The translations under genes were made by a program, and so were the position numbers. This document shows positions 38,399 through 50,759 of a DNA stretch of 64,000 nt, piece by piece. The notes below the pieces were generated by a model that was given only the letters and a program-made list of their open reading frames with translations, had not been told where the DNA came from and ran no database searches. Each line of letters begins with the position of its first letter. Position 1 is the first letter of the stretch. Source of the stretch: Salvia splendens (lineage: Eukaryota > Streptophyta > Magnoliopsida > Lamiales > Lamiaceae); contig NC_056039.1 in NCBI RefSeq assembly GCF_004379255.2, positions 34,423,883-34,487,882 of the forward strand. Direction: 5' to 3'.

Positions 38399-39136
38399 AG
38401 CAATGATTCTATTAATTTATTCATTTTCCCCTTTATTAATTACACTCTACTTAAAATCAATGCTAGCACCCCCTCACGTGGGCCACTCTCTCCCATATAA
38501 TAATATATAAGTATATTTACATACTAAAATCTATTTCTATTACATTGTCACTAATAATTACAAATAAATTTGCATTATCGATATTTGTAAGAATCTGTTC
38601 ACTAATTATCACAAACAAATTTGAATCATCTTCATTATTGATTTTTATGTTGAATGAATATCATTACATGCGGAGTAATTTTTTTTATAATAATGTGTTA
38701 TAAAAATATCTTTTTATACTCAATAATACTTAGGTTTATAATAATTACGCCATTAATATAAATATCTATAATGTAAATAATTCAAGTAATTAGTGACAAA
38801 AAAATATTGGAACCAACTTTTATAATTATGTATTTATAAAATGGAGACATGCTCTAGTCTGCATATGATACACTTATTGCTGCATTATTAATGCATATTA
38901 TTATACCACATAATGATAATGAGTTGTTTTTAATAATTGGTGACAAAATATAGTATTAGAAATAGATTTTAGTATTTAAATATATTTATATGTTAGCACT
39001 CCGTATATGGAGAGAGTGGCCCACGTGAAGGGGGAGGGAGGGGGAAAATATAAATATATAAAGTAGTGCTAGTATTGATTTTAAACCGAGTGTAATTAAT
39101 AAAGGGGAAAATGAAAAAATTAATAGAATCATTGCT
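38399..39136. mobile_element. Foldback element nested inside the MULE
   Basis: Arms of roughly 190 bp face each other. Both begin AGCAATGATTCTATTAATTT and share CATTTTCCCCTTTATTAATT and CACGTGGGCCACTCTCTCC. The right arm carries an extra ~30 bp. I could not find a clear target duplication, so the superfamily is undefined. It is non-coding. Confidence 0.7.
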
Positions 39137-39167
39137 CTGTAATTAATATCCTGCATGATTTGACAAA

Positions 39168-39629
39168 TCAGGTATGTGTAGTTGTGGCAAATAGATTTGA
39201 CGAATTCGGATCGTCCAGCAGCTCCGCTACCTCTTTCTCCTCCTTCTCCTCGAACAGCGAGTGCCTCAGATCTGGATATTTATCATCATCATCATCATCA
39301 TCATCATCATCGCCGTAGAATTCTCGTACGCTGTCGATCGTTTCACATCCAACCGTAGGTGTGCCAAATTTGGCTTGAATGAGGAGGATGGGTTCCTTTT
39401 CTCTCCGTTCTCGATTTCTGGCAGGAAATAAAACGGGAACTAAATTTTGAAGATGTATACCAGAATTTAAAATCGGCGTTGGATGATACTTCTCCTCCTC
39501 TGCTCTCTGTCTTCTCCGTCGTAGCTCTCTCAGTTGGAGTGAAGGATTATGTTGAGTGTTTGAACTTTTTGCAAAGCTTAATTGTTGATTCGAGTATGAA
39601 TTTGGATGTATTAGGCTTTGCATTATCAA
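39168..39629 (-). CDS. Unidentified frame inside the MULE (possible captured host fragment)
   Basis: The frame has 153 codons. It contains RELRRRRQRAEEEKYHPTPI and FPARNRERREKEPILLIQAK, then a run of ten Asp encoded by a GAT/ATC microsatellite, then LFEEKEEKEVAELLDDPNS. I do not recognise the protein. Its base composition is richer in GC than the surrounding element, and it lies between the foldback element and the right MULE end. That is where a Pack-MULE would carry a captured gene piece, but a chance frame cannot be excluded. Confidence 0.3.
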   Translation of the reverse strand: MIMQSLIHPNSYSNQQLSFAKSSNTQHNPSLQLRELRRRRQRAEEEKYHPTPILNSGIHLQNLVPVLFPARNRERREKEPILLIQAKFGTPTVGCETIDSVREFYGDDDDDDDDDDKYPDLRHSLFEEKEEKEVAELLDDPNSSNLFATTTHT

Positions 39630-40943
39630 TTGTGTTGGATGTGAACTGATTTGAGATATTGATTTTCCAAAATTTGCTTTTGTTATAGAATTTGAACTTT
39701 TTGCAAGCTTAATTATTAATTCGTTTATGGAACCGAAGTTTTAGGGTTTGGATTATAAAAAAAAGGTATGTGCAGTTGTGTGTGTGCAGGTTTGGCGGTC
39801 TATCAGGCAAAATTGCCCTACAAGCCATTTGGGCTTTTTTGTCCGAAAAATGACTAAAAACACATGGTTTGTGATTGTATAGTTTGTTAGGCTCTTTTAG
39901 TGCTATTTTTTTTGTTAGGGGTCACGGGTGTAACAAGTGTAAAAGTTAGGGATATTTCATGCAGTTCACTCTATTATAAAATCAATATAAAAAAATAGGT
40001 CTCATATTCCACTAAGTTTTTCAACTCATTATTCTTTACATTTCTTAAAACACGTGTCCTCAATAAAAGTGACTCCTATTATAGAACTGAGGGAGTATTA
40101 AAAATAAAATAAAGCAAATAGTTATATAAATAGTGGACAACCAAAACTAGCAAAATAGTCCTTTAAATAGTGAACAAAGGATATGATCATATGATTCCAT
40201 CTAGTGATATTTTTACTTGTTAGTTTATTATAGTAAGGTCCCAATAACATATTTTTACATGCTTTATGACTTCTTTTCTTCTATAAATTTAGCCGGAAAT
40301 CCAATGTATGGTAAGTGGAATCAGGAGTGACTTATTTTATAGTCTATCACATTTTAAATATTCTTTTATTTCTCCATATATTTTCAATTCATTGTATTGT
40401 ATATATTTTATGCATATATAAAGATCTTATGTGATTTTGTTGATCTAATCAGTTAGTTAAATCTATTTATATTTTTGCCAAGAATTCACATGCAGTGTAC
40501 CAAATGCACATGTGCATTTTTAATCAACGATTATCAAATTTGGCATCATGTAATAGTGGAAATTAGTACAATTTTCTAGTTTTATTTACACATTTCATAG
40601 TTAATTAATTTATAGAAACAAAATTTATATATTGTTGTATATAGAGATTAAAAATTCGCTTGCCAACGAAAATGTATGATTAATATTTTTCTTGCGAATG
40701 ATAATTGCTTGTGTATATTAGCTTTCACGAATAGCACATAGTTAAAGTCAATAAACATAGCTACTTTAAATATGATGGAAGCTATAAATATTTTCGTACT
40801 TTAATATTTCACATGCATCTTTGGATACGATCTAGATTTTAAAATAAAAATTAATTTATTATCATTATGCACATATATGGAGTATATATGAACTTGGACG
40901 AAATAATAAAGCCTAATAAAAAGAAGATTACAAAGTGCTTAAA

Positions 40944-41080
40944 GGCCCATTGAAGACCCACTAAAGGTCATTCGATGGCCCAACTAATGCCCGCTAAGGC
41001 CCAATAAGAAGCTCAATAATGGCCCATTTAAATGCGTTTAGCATTGAAAGCAAATTCCTAAAACCCTAACATAAGCCCTA
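40944..41080 (+). promoter_or_regulatory. Site II and telo-box promoter of RRP15
   Basis: GGCCCA occurs at 40944-40949, 40977-40982, 40998-41003 and 41021-41026. It is followed by AAACCCTAA at 41061-41069 and a related AGCCCTAAC at about 41074. Site II (TGGGCC/GGCCCA) with telo-boxes is the known plant promoter signature of ribosomal-protein and ribosome-biogenesis genes, bound by TCP factors and Pur-alpha/TRB-type proteins. Confidence 0.75.
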
Positions 41081-41127
41081 ACTCAATTTTGGGGAAAGTT
41101 TGAGCGAAAATCTCAGAGGGGAAAGTG

Positions 41128-43176
41128 ATGACAGAAGCAACGCAGTTGGTCGATGCTAAGAATGTCGGTAGGAAACGGAAATCGGGGAAAAAGAAGGGGT
41201 TGACTGCGAAGAAAAGGCGAATGATGCATCAAGGCGGTGAAAAGAAGGTTAAAATTAATCCGAAAACGAGGAAATTGTATCAGAAGAGGGCTAGGGATTA
41301 CAATTCTGACGAGACAGAAGAAGATGAGGATCCCCAGCAAGCTCCTAGTGCAGTTGCAATTGACGAATCCAAGCAAATTGGTGATGGATTTGAAGGTGGA
41401 TTATCTGACGAGGGTGATGATGAGAATGAAGGGTTTGAGGGAGAGGAAGAAGAGGTTTCGGAAGATGAAAGCGGTAAAATTCAGCCTGGGATTGTTAGGT
41501 TTTCCGAGGGGATTAAGGCTTTTAAGTCGGCATTTAAGAAGATAGTTAAGAAGAGTGCTGGCGATGAGGATGTGTTGGTGAGATAATTTTCTGCAATAAT
41601 TGAGTTTTTCGTTACGGTTTTTGCATTTGAGAAGAAATTTTAGTTATTTGTGTTTGATGTAACATTGATCATGTGCAGGGTCCTGTGTTATCTGCCAATA
41701 AGAAGCTGTTAGCTGAGAAGCTTGCTGAAGAGGATTTGGAAAAGAAAGTGAAGGGGGAAGCAAAGAAGGAGAGACATATGGTATTAAATTTTTCGACCTT
41801 TGCGCTTTTGGGAAGCTTCTTGATTTATATATTTTCATTGTGTGTTTTTTGAATTTTTGTTTGGATATCTTTTGATGAAAAGATAAGCGAGAAGGGGCAT
41901 GTGAAGCCTGCTGAATTTTTGGATGCTCATGAGAAGCTTCTGTTGGGAGTGGCAACTAAAGGAGGTAGTATAATATTGTTTTATGTTGGTTGTTATAGCA
42001 TTCTTGTATTATATACATTGCTCTCATTTTGGAACTCTGACTCTGGTTCTTATCGTGTCCATTGTAATCCTCGGTGCTCAGTGGTGAAGTTGTTCAATGC
42101 TGTAAGTTTTTTTATGTTTTATGTTATTCTGTTTCCCTGTTTCAGTTGTAAATGAGTGTGCTGTTTACTGAAGCTACTTTTTTTATTCAGGTAAATAAGG
42201 CCCAGAATGCCCAGATAGGTTTAAATCCTTTGAGAACAAAGGACGAGAAAGGTAGGACGAAAACTAAGCATCTGATTTTTTTGTCAGCAGCATGCTTGGC
42301 TAGTTGGCTTTGATCATTGATTTCTTGGTTTTGCTAAAAGTCCCAGATTTTCTGGATTCCTGGTGGATGTATTTCTTCCCAAATTTAGATTTATATGTGT
42401 AATTTGCATCTCCACTGAAATTCATTGTTTTGGAATGGATGCTAACTTGATCTTATTTATTTATGAGCAAGCTCCAATTACCGCATGAGGTCCTGTCTGT
42501 GGGTCCACTGTCCTATTTTGGGTATTTCATGAATTTTCTTTTGAGAGATAGTATTAAAGAAAGAGAGGTTGAGCCTATTCTGGGATTACATGGATTCATG
42601 ATATTACTATTAAATTGTTTTCTATCAAATACCAATCTCCTTAATATATGGCACTGTTATGAAATGTCAGTAATAAAGCAACGGAGGAAGGAAGCCTTCT
42701 TCTCAGAGTTGGGCAGGACATCAACCCAATCAGCTGCGACAGTTATCAAGGTCATCTCCGCTTCTGCATTCCTAGAGATCCATTTGATAAATGAATTTGT
42801 GCTATGACTCGTAGAACTTCTTCTGATCCAGTTAAACTTATCTATTATTTGTCAACTTTCAGGTTGGCACCTCAAGTGGCTCTGTGGACGGCGAAGCTCC
42901 TGCATGGGCCCCTCTGCGTGACAATTACATGTTGACGAACCCCAAGTTGAAAGATTGGGATAAGATGCAGGTAATGTTATTGTACAAACCCTCTAATTCC
43001 TAGCATGAGATTTGATTTTGATACGATGACTGGCTGTCATCGTTTCAACAAATCTTAGATACAAATCTTTGGCAATTTGGGCTTTCTCCTCACCCTCTTT
43101 GTACTTCTAGGATACAAATGCTGCAGATGACTTTCGCCAGGCATCAGATGCTGATTCTTCATCAGACGAAGAGTGA
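41128..43176 (+). CDS. RRP15: RRP15-like ribosomal RNA processing protein
   Basis: Eight exons: 41128-41577, 41679-41780, 41883-41964, 42082-42101, 42191-42251, 42671-42750, 42863-42970 and 43111-43176. They total 969 nt (322 residues), all in phase. The N-terminus is basic (RKRKSGKKKGLTAKKRR), then acidic. The RRP15 domain starts at PGIVRFSEGIKAFKSAFKKI and continues HEKLLLGVATKGVVKLFNAV, then NKAQNAQIGLN, then RKEAFFSELG. The C-terminal part reads PAWAPLRDNYMLTNPKLKDW and an acidic tail SSSDEE. Rrp15 is a nucleolar factor needed for 27S pre-rRNA processing and 60S subunit formation. The 20-nt fourth exon is a micro-exon supported by phase and by the conserved VKLFNA. The promoter shows site II and telo-box elements. 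Confidence 0.92.
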
Positions 43177-44552
43177 TGCGTAAGGCTAAATTATTTGTAT
43201 ATGGTGAACCATGCAAGTTGGATGAAGCTGCTCGGTACTTGCCATCTTGACCTTTCACACGATCTACTCTCAACACTTCCTCAAGTGAAAGAAAATCTCA
43301 GAGATGCGTCTTAAGACCCCGAGCTGGTTTTGGGGGAAGAAGATTGGCACTGGCATTTCTATGTTCTGTGTTGTAGTTTCATCCCATGTTATATAAAATT
43401 ATCCGTTCTTTGTTAAGTTTCTGGCAATATATTTTTGATAATGTCACAATTCACAAACAATGTTATCTGGGATCTGTTCCTGATTAATTCGAAGGATACA
43501 GTGGTTATTTTAACATTTATTTTTCTAGTCATATAATAGATATTTCCAAAGGTTATAGTTTGTTTGCCCTCTTGTTTCTTTGTGCTTCCAAATCTTAGAT
43601 ACAAGTATATTGTGTCACTTAATAATATTTATAAATATAATGTCCTTACAATTTATTTTACTTCTACATAAGTAGTATTTAATATTTAAGGGTATATTAG
43701 TCTTTAAAGAATTGCTACTCTCTATATGCATAAATTTCATCAATTCTACATTAATTACACAGAATTTTAATAATTTTTTAATATTATGGCTGACCATAAT
43801 ATGGCCATTTAGCACTACTCTATTCAATATTATAAGCATATGCTACCTGAAAATTCCAAATCCCAACATTCTGTAACTACTTGAACATTAAAGGGAAACA
43901 CAAACACAAATACCAAGCAGTTTCGAAACACCACAGTCAAACAATCAATGACAAACAAAATTCTCCAACTGATGTCTACATATGTATAAACAAATACTAT
44001 AGCTTTTATGAAAACAACAAATCTCAGCCTTTGTTCTAACACTACAGGCTACAGCTATAATGAATGTGTTGCATGTCATCCAACATGGGGAAAGGAGAGA
44101 AAATACACAGTTTATCCTTTCTTCTAGTCCACCAAGCTCTCAAACAGACTATTTACTACTACGACTGCGTACGAACAACCAGATTCCTTGAGTGAGGAAA
44201 TTGAGTCTCTGCTATGTAGACCCGGATGCCCTGGCCACAAAGAATTGTTGTTCCACTATTATTATGAAAAATGTGTACCTTGATAGTAGGGTGATGCTCT
44301 AAGAGGTTGGAGGCTCATTCTCTTCTCCTCGCAGTCGCAGGTTATACTAATTAATCTAAACTAACTGGTAACTGCAGGTGCAGATGGGTGATACTTGTCT
44401 CCACCCACGGCAAATATACACGTAGAGCTATCAAGGGGAATGGAGAAATCAGCATGAGTCATCAAGCATTATCTGTTCATACAATATAACACGGTCAAGG
44501 AAGGTTTCATCCAGTATCTCCAGTTTAGTATTTCTATTGATTTCTATTCCGC
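43177..44552. other. Intergenic region between convergent RRP15 and COL genes
   Basis: This holds the two 3' UTRs and AT-rich DNA. No gene, repeat or complete element is recognised. Confidence 0.45.
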
Positions 44553-46347
44553 TCAGTAGCTCTTGCTTGGGCTCAGTGGATCATAGTCGTATGTTTCACC
44601 AGCCTTGACAAAGCGTCCCTTCACACGCCTCCGTACATCTGCTCTTGCCTTGCGAGATTCGTACCTCACTTTCTTCTCAAACCTGCCGTGTCATCGAAAT
44701 TAACATGTAAATACTTCACTCAAAGAAGAGGGAATTAAGGAGGTTCACAAAAATGAGAACAAGCCTTTTAGATTGATAAGCATCTACGAATGAAAGAGAT
44801 GTAGCTTCGAGTTTTAGAAACTGTGCAGCTCTCGAGGGGTAATAACATGAATTGAACGAAAATCTTACATCCGTGACTTCTTCTTCTCTTTGTACCGCAT
44901 GACAGCATTGGTCCTACTAGTAGAAGGTATGGAACTCTCAGGACCTGGAGGGTCACCCAAGATCGCCAATGATGAAACTCCACAGTCTTGATAATCTCCA
45001 CCAGTGGTTTCCCCAGTAAGGCCGGAAAACGAGAGGCCTGAGTGTGCCTGCTTCTTGAAACAATTGTTGGGTTCAGTTTTAGAGCTAATAACTGAATCTG
45101 CAGATGCTACATTGCTGCAAGCTGGTTGCATCAGATTTAGTCCTCCAGTCGATGATACCTAAGAAGTAGCAAGAAACCAAGTATCTTAGCCTTCATATCG
45201 AGATGAGATGAGATGAGATGAAATTTCATCACAGGAATTACCTGAGCAGCAGAAGCACCTTGACAGTTGGATGTGGACATTTCTTTCATCCCAAATATCC
45301 CATCGTCACCAAAAATATTTTTTGGATTATCATGAGACATACCAAAAAGTTCATCATAGTTTTCAAAACCCATGTCAATCTCATCCATGTTGAGATTATC
45401 ATAGCAACCATCATCCTCATACAAAGCATGCCCTTTTGCTCCAAATAAGGGAACCTGAAATGCAAGAGAAAGACCCAACACACCATCAGCATATAAGATA
45501 TACCACAACACACTTTTACTTCCTCAAGTTTCCTTTTTAACTCGTTCTTACATTTATCCATAGTAAAATCAAACATAATAGCAATCCTGTATGTCACAAT
45601 TCTATTCAATCATAGCATGCATTAATAGACGAAGCCACCTTCACACCTCACTATACCTCAATACCATCCATCAGTGCACAAAAATAGATGCAAACGGACT
45701 CAAATGAGGTAAATACTCTCACTGTTGACAAATTTGGTTATGTAAACATAGGTAGATACCTTGGGCATGGAAGAGCTAGTAGATGCAGTCGGCTGACCCA
45801 CATTCTGCAGCCTGTGATCAAGAAGATTTAATGACTCCATCCAACTTGCTGGTTTATCCAAGACCATATTAGGCTGGCTGCTAGTTCCCCCCCATAAAGA
45901 TTCATTTTGTGTGTTAGCTTTTTCTTGGGGTTCTTGGCAATCTATTGATCTGTTATCAGTAATACTCATTGAACCCATTTCCTGCTCACATGCAGAATCT
46001 CCGACTGTAGGAGAATTGGAGAGAAAAGGCCAAACAGCAGAAAGTTCTGAAAGCGAAGGGCAGCCGGAGTAACAATTAACAGGTTGTCTCTTATGTGCGG
46101 GACTTACATTTGAATTAACATGTCCCATCCAATCACAATTCTGACAAAGGGATAACTTCTCCTCTATACATCGTACAAAAGCTGGTTGAGAATTGCATCT
46201 TTCACAAATAAGTGTCCTTGGGTGACGCCTTGAAAGGGCATTTGCAGAATGGACAGTGCAGTCACAAGACAAACATAAACTAGCTGCATCAGACCGACAG
46301 AATACTACAGATCGTTGCTCCCCGCAGAAATCGCAGAGATATCCCAT
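44553..46347 (-). CDS. CONSTANS-like B-box/CCT protein (COL9/COL10 type)
   Basis: Four exons on the minus strand: 45760-46347, 45242-45454, 44869-45158 and 44553-44682, total 1221 nt, 406 residues. The N-terminus has two B-box zinc fingers: [20 protein letters not shown] through [13 protein letters not shown], then [13 protein letters not shown] through [11 protein letters not shown]. The middle is acidic and Ser-rich ([15 protein letters not shown]). The C-terminal CCT domain begins [20 protein letters not shown] and continues [21 protein letters not shown]-box 2 is diverged in the way seen in group III COL proteins (COL9, COL10), some of which delay flowering by reducing CO and FT. The target genes here are unknown. 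The 5' UTR continues upstream, probably spliced, to about 47.65 kb. Confidence 0.94.
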
Positions 46348-47700
46348 GTTTCAATTCGTCTACCACTTATTCGGATTTTGGCCCAGAAACCAGGTAATCT
46401 AAGAACAATAAAGTTTTCCTCGAAGAGGGTTGGAGTTGGGCAATGCTCCACGATCGGATATATAACACTTATCTGCAGCAAAGGGCATTGTTATCGCAAG
46501 GAAGGTAGCAGTTACCATAGCTAAATAGTTCATGCAGCACTCAACTTCAATAAGAGCTAGGTAAACATGTACGATTCACGAATATTTACACACGAGCAGG
46601 AATAATAATGACTTAATGAGTGGTGGCTACAAATGAAACAATCCCAACAAGTAATCAATTAAGATACAGGAAACAGGAGTGGACAAATTTCCATCAGATC
46701 GGAAACACCACCTTACTGTATAACTGAAAAATGCAAGAACAAGTTCTTAGTGACATGTATCAACATAGTACTTAATACAGTACGTTATAAGAAGAAACAA
46801 TAAGAGAAGCCAAACCAATAGCATCAAAATGCACTCAGACGCATTATAAAAATATGTAGACAAGAGCAAAAAGGTGCTTCATGGCTCCAACCTCCAACAT
46901 GTTATACACCAAGAACCCACACTAAAAAGCCAATATTTATGAAGCTAATTAAATGATGAATTTAGATATTTAAGAACTAAGTACATATCTACAATACAGA
47001 CATATTGATTGTCACAAAAACACAGCCATCTTCGTTTGTTCCTTCAAACACAACACCAATCTGTTTTTCATTATTTATACATAGTGTCCCAATTAACTGC
47101 AAATGCTCCTGGAAGACATGAATATACGGGAAAAAGGATAAATAATGTAATTTATTTTATATTAAAAAATCATGACATAATAGCAAAATTATAGCTCTCT
47201 GTTTTCAAAGATATGTGACACACAGAGAGTGAGACAGAGAGAGAGGACCAAATCCCTAAAATCTCTGAATCCCAGCTAAATGGATTATTAGATTCGGACA
47301 ACTACTATATTCAAGGGGATAAAAAGAAATATAACAAAACAAACAAGCTTAAGCTGAAATCCCCCAAAAAATCAAATTAATCAAAAAATAATCAACCGAA
47401 GTTTATCAAAAGAAGAAGAAAACCAAAAGAAGCTGGCATAACAAAAAAAGCAAAATCCATTTCCCAATACGCTAGAACCCTTACTTCCTTTCCCCTAATC
47501 AGCAAGAAAAAAGTCATCCAACAGCCAGTTTCTATCAAGAGAAAAGCAGAAGGGCTTTTTCAGCAAGCTTTGAATCTCGCTAAAACCCTAACAAACAGCA
47601 CAGAAAAAGATAAAGATCTGACCTTTCTCGAAGGGATTAGCTATCTCTCTCTCTCTCTCTCAGCTGAGCAGACAAGACTGCGATTTTGGGGGCTGAGTTG
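46348..47700 (-). other. 5' UTR, UTR intron and promoter of the COL gene
   Basis: No coding exon is recognised. A CT run at about 47645-47665 and AAACCCTAA near 47582-47590 lie close to the likely transcription start. The stretch between is AT-rich, as expected for a long 5' UTR intron. Confidence 0.4.
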
Positions 47701-48730
47701 TTCGAGAGAAGATGAATAAATTAATGGGAAAAGTGATAAAAAGTGCAGAGAGAGAAAGTGCAGTTGAAGAAGAAAGGGTAGTGAGGTGGGCCCCCGTCCT
47801 TTTCATGAAAAGGATATGCCCATTTTTTCATTTCAACATTTTCCATTAATAAATTTTTTGTTTACTTTATTGACCTTTAAAATCTAAAATTTGTGGGGGA
47901 TAATATAATCTTGTTTATTTCAACCAAAGCATGTGCAGGTATTATTTGTATTAAATGACTTGTGTTTTAAGTTGGGAATCGGATATTTTATTACTCCTTT
48001 AAAGAACTTAAACAATTTTCATTAAGCTTAACGAATTTTTATGGAGTGGTTGGACTTATAATAAATTCGTAGCTTCCAACTAAAAATGTTAAGAAATAGA
48101 TACAAGTGTTGGTATCATAGACATATATGGTTTGATTCATATGAAATTAAATTAGTTATATTTAAAACATTAGTAAATAGTAATACATTCTATTTATTTT
48201 ATTCGAAATAAATTATATAAATGAAATTGTATTACTGTTAACTGGAAGTTGATATATTATGTGATGTGCAACAGCAGAAAAAGTATGAATGTTGACTATT
48301 ATGAGTAATAATTAAATGCCATTTTTAACGTTTGGGCGGTGTTAGAATATACTCCAGTCGTATGTCTGTAAATTAAGATGAAGAAATAGGAATTTAGAAG
48401 CTACACAGAGAAGCAATGAATCTTACTAAATTCAATATTTTTATTAAATCAAATCAAAGTGTTCCAGCATAAGTAGTTCACCGATGTTCTCTATATCTCC
48501 TCCCAGTTGAGTTCATTGGGTAAGTTACTAAGTTTACACATAGTAATTTTTTATTTAATAACGTGACAAATATCTTCGATCACACAAATACATCAGAATC
48601 ACAATTAATAACGTGACAAATATCTTTAATCAATAGTTTTAGTTCAAAAAAAATTCAAAATAAGTATAGTTTCTTTTTACGTATCCATAGAGTAATGATG
48701 CCAGCAATAAGGACTAAAAAATAAATATTA
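47701..48730. other. Intergenic AT-rich DNA
   Basis: No gene is seen. A short repeat TTAATAACGTGACAAATATC occurs at about 48555 and again at about 48605. The region ends with a TTA triplet before the Harbinger element. Confidence 0.4.
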
Positions 48731-50759
48731 GAGCCTCCGCAGCGGTGCTCGCTGGGACGAACGTTGTTCGTGCCGCTGGCGCGGCAAGGCGCTGTCCGCT
48801 ACTGGCACAGCGCTGCTCGATGCATTGAACTCGTCCGTGCCGCTGAGCAGGCGACATGGCGCATTTTTATTCGCTAACGGATTATCCGTTGGATTTTTTT
48901 ATTTTTTAAATCGAAAATAATACCAAATATTAAAAAATATATATTTTTAGATTCCCAAAAATATAGTCGTTTTATTACCATTTTTTTGAATTTTTTTTAT
49001 TTTTTATAATTTTTTTAAATCCCAAAATCATCTATAAATACACACATTCATCATCCATTTTTCACATCAAATTATCTCTCATTCATATTTTTTCATACAA
49101 CTCATCTACATCTTCCTCTCTCACTCAAACCCTCTCTAAAAAAAATTCAAAAATGGATTTCACCGATATCATTGCGGAAGCGGAGCGCAAAGAACAAGAA
49201 TACTATGAACAATATCGTGCAGCCTATGTCGCCGCCACTACCCCCGCCCCTCCTCCTCGACCAACTAGATCAATTCGCCGCTGCATCCCTCGTGACCAGG
49301 AGGGAGCCAACGAAAGACTCGTTGCCGACTATTTTTCCGACCAGCCGCGGTTTTCGGAAGATTACTTTCGGCGCCGTTTTCGCATGTCAAAACAGTTGTT
49401 TATGCGTTTTGTCAACACATTGTCCGCCCGTGTTGAATACTTTCAATCACGTAGAGACGCAACCGGTCGGAAAAGTCTCTCAGCGTTGCAGAAGTGTACT
49501 TGTGCCATCCGACAACTTGCTACTGGGCAAACAGCTGACCTCTTCGACGAGTATTTGCATGTGGGTGAGTCAACTGGAATCCTATGCCTCAAAAAATTTT
49601 GCGACGACGTTCGTTCTACTTTCGGTGAGGAATTCCTTCGGGCACCCACCACCGAAGATTGTCAACGGTTGCTCCATCTTCACAAAACAGTCCATGGTTT
49701 TCCCGGTATGTTTGGCAGCATTGACAGCATGCATTGGAAGTGGAAGAATTGCCCGACTGCTTGGAGGGGGCAATACTTAAGCGGTCACAAAGGCGGCGGC
49801 CCAACGCTTATTCTTGAAACAGTCGCCGACTAACGCCTATGGATTTGGCATGCATATTTCGGTGTTGCCGGATCCAACAACTTGAACGTGCTTTATTCTT
49901 CACCACTCTTCAATGATGTTTTGAATGGTGTAGCTCCGGCGATCAACTTCACTGTCAACGGAAATGCATACCACATGGGTTACTATCTCGCCCATGGTAT
50001 CTACCCAAGGTGGTCGACTTTCGTGAAGACGTTCAGCAATCCGCAAGACCCGAGACGAGTTCATTTTGCGCAGCGTCAAGAGTCTGCTCGGAAAGACGAC
50101 GAAAGAGCTTTAAGGGTCCTTTAAGCCCGATTCAACATTGTGAAGGCCTCGTCTCGGCTGTGGTACGTTAAGAATATCGCCGATAACATGCACACGTCTA
50201 TTATCTTGCACAATATGACTATAGCTGACGAAGGACCGAGGACGACTAACTTTTACGACAAGGATGAAGCTGGAAGCTCAACCGCGAAGTCTCCCCTACG
50301 CCGAGGTGTGCATACGACGATAGGCGAGAGGATCGAAACAAGACACACAATGCGCGATACCAAAACCCACATTGAGCTACAAGAAGACCTAATCAAACAC
50401 ATTTGGGCGAAATTCAGTCACGAGTAGTGGGTTTTTTAATTTTATGAATTTAATTATATAATTTTAAATTTTTAGGATTTTAATCATGTAATTTTTAATT
50501 TTTAGAATTTAATTTATGTAATTTTTAATTTTTTTGTAATTTGTAATAGTATTCCGGGTATTTTTAATGCATTTAAATATTGTGGAAATATTTTTATTTA
50601 AATTGAATAATAGAATGGTGAGACCCCTGAGCATGTCCTTGCGGAAGAGCTTGAATGTGGATGTTGTGCTCTTGGAGAAGAGTAGAGAATAAAAAAATAA
50701 TAAAAGTGGATCCAAGCCCATATTAATGCTCTTGCTAAAGAGCATGAATGTGGATGCTC
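48731..50759 (+). mobile_element. PIF/Harbinger element carrying the transposase only
   Basis: The left end is GAGCCTCCGCAGCGGTGCTC. The right end read inward is GAGCATCCACATTCATGCTC. TTA precedes the left end (48728-48730), but the right flank does not repeat it cleanly. The only gene inside is the HARBI1-like transposase, broken by two stops. ORF1 is absent. Confidence 0.82.
49153..50427 (+). pseudogene. HARBI1-like DDE transposase with two in-frame stops
   Basis: One frame runs 49153-50427, broken only by TAA at 49831-49833 (after ETVAD) and TAA at 50122-50124 (after RALRVL). Recognisable blocks are RRRFRMSKQLFMRFVNTL, GSIDSMHWKWKNCPTAWRGQ, RLWIWHAYFGVAGSNNLNVL, HMGYYLAHGIYPRWSTFVKT and IILHNMTIADE, matching the plant transposon (PIF/Harbinger) nuclease family. 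In active relatives the YYLADGIYP block carries an acidic catalytic residue; here it is YYLAHGIYP, a probable loss of one DDE residue. The frame is otherwise uninterrupted over 425 codons, so inactivation looks fairly recent. Confidence 0.88.

Larger units (their letters stand above)
38089..39971. mobile_element. Mutator-like (MULE/Pack-MULE-type) element with long terminal inverted repeats
   Basis: The ends are GAGTGAAATGCATAGAATAT (left) and, read inward from the right, GAGTGAACTGCATGAAATAT. The similarity continues for over 100 bp (shared ATATCCCTAACTTTT). The flanking 9-bp duplication TATTATAAA is exact (38080-38088 and 39972-39980), the size typical of Mutator transposons. No MULE transposase is present. 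The interior holds a foldback element and an unidentified 153-codon frame. Confidence 0.88.
37952..40095. mobile_element. Stowaway MITE interrupted by a Mutator-like element
   Basis: The left end is CTCCCTCCGTCCTACAATAA. The right end read inward is CTCCCTCAGTTCTATAATAG. TA flanks both ends (37950-37951 and 40096-40097). The left part (37952-38088) and right part (39972-40095) together make a normal-sized MITE. They are separated by the insertion described next. Confidence 0.85.
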
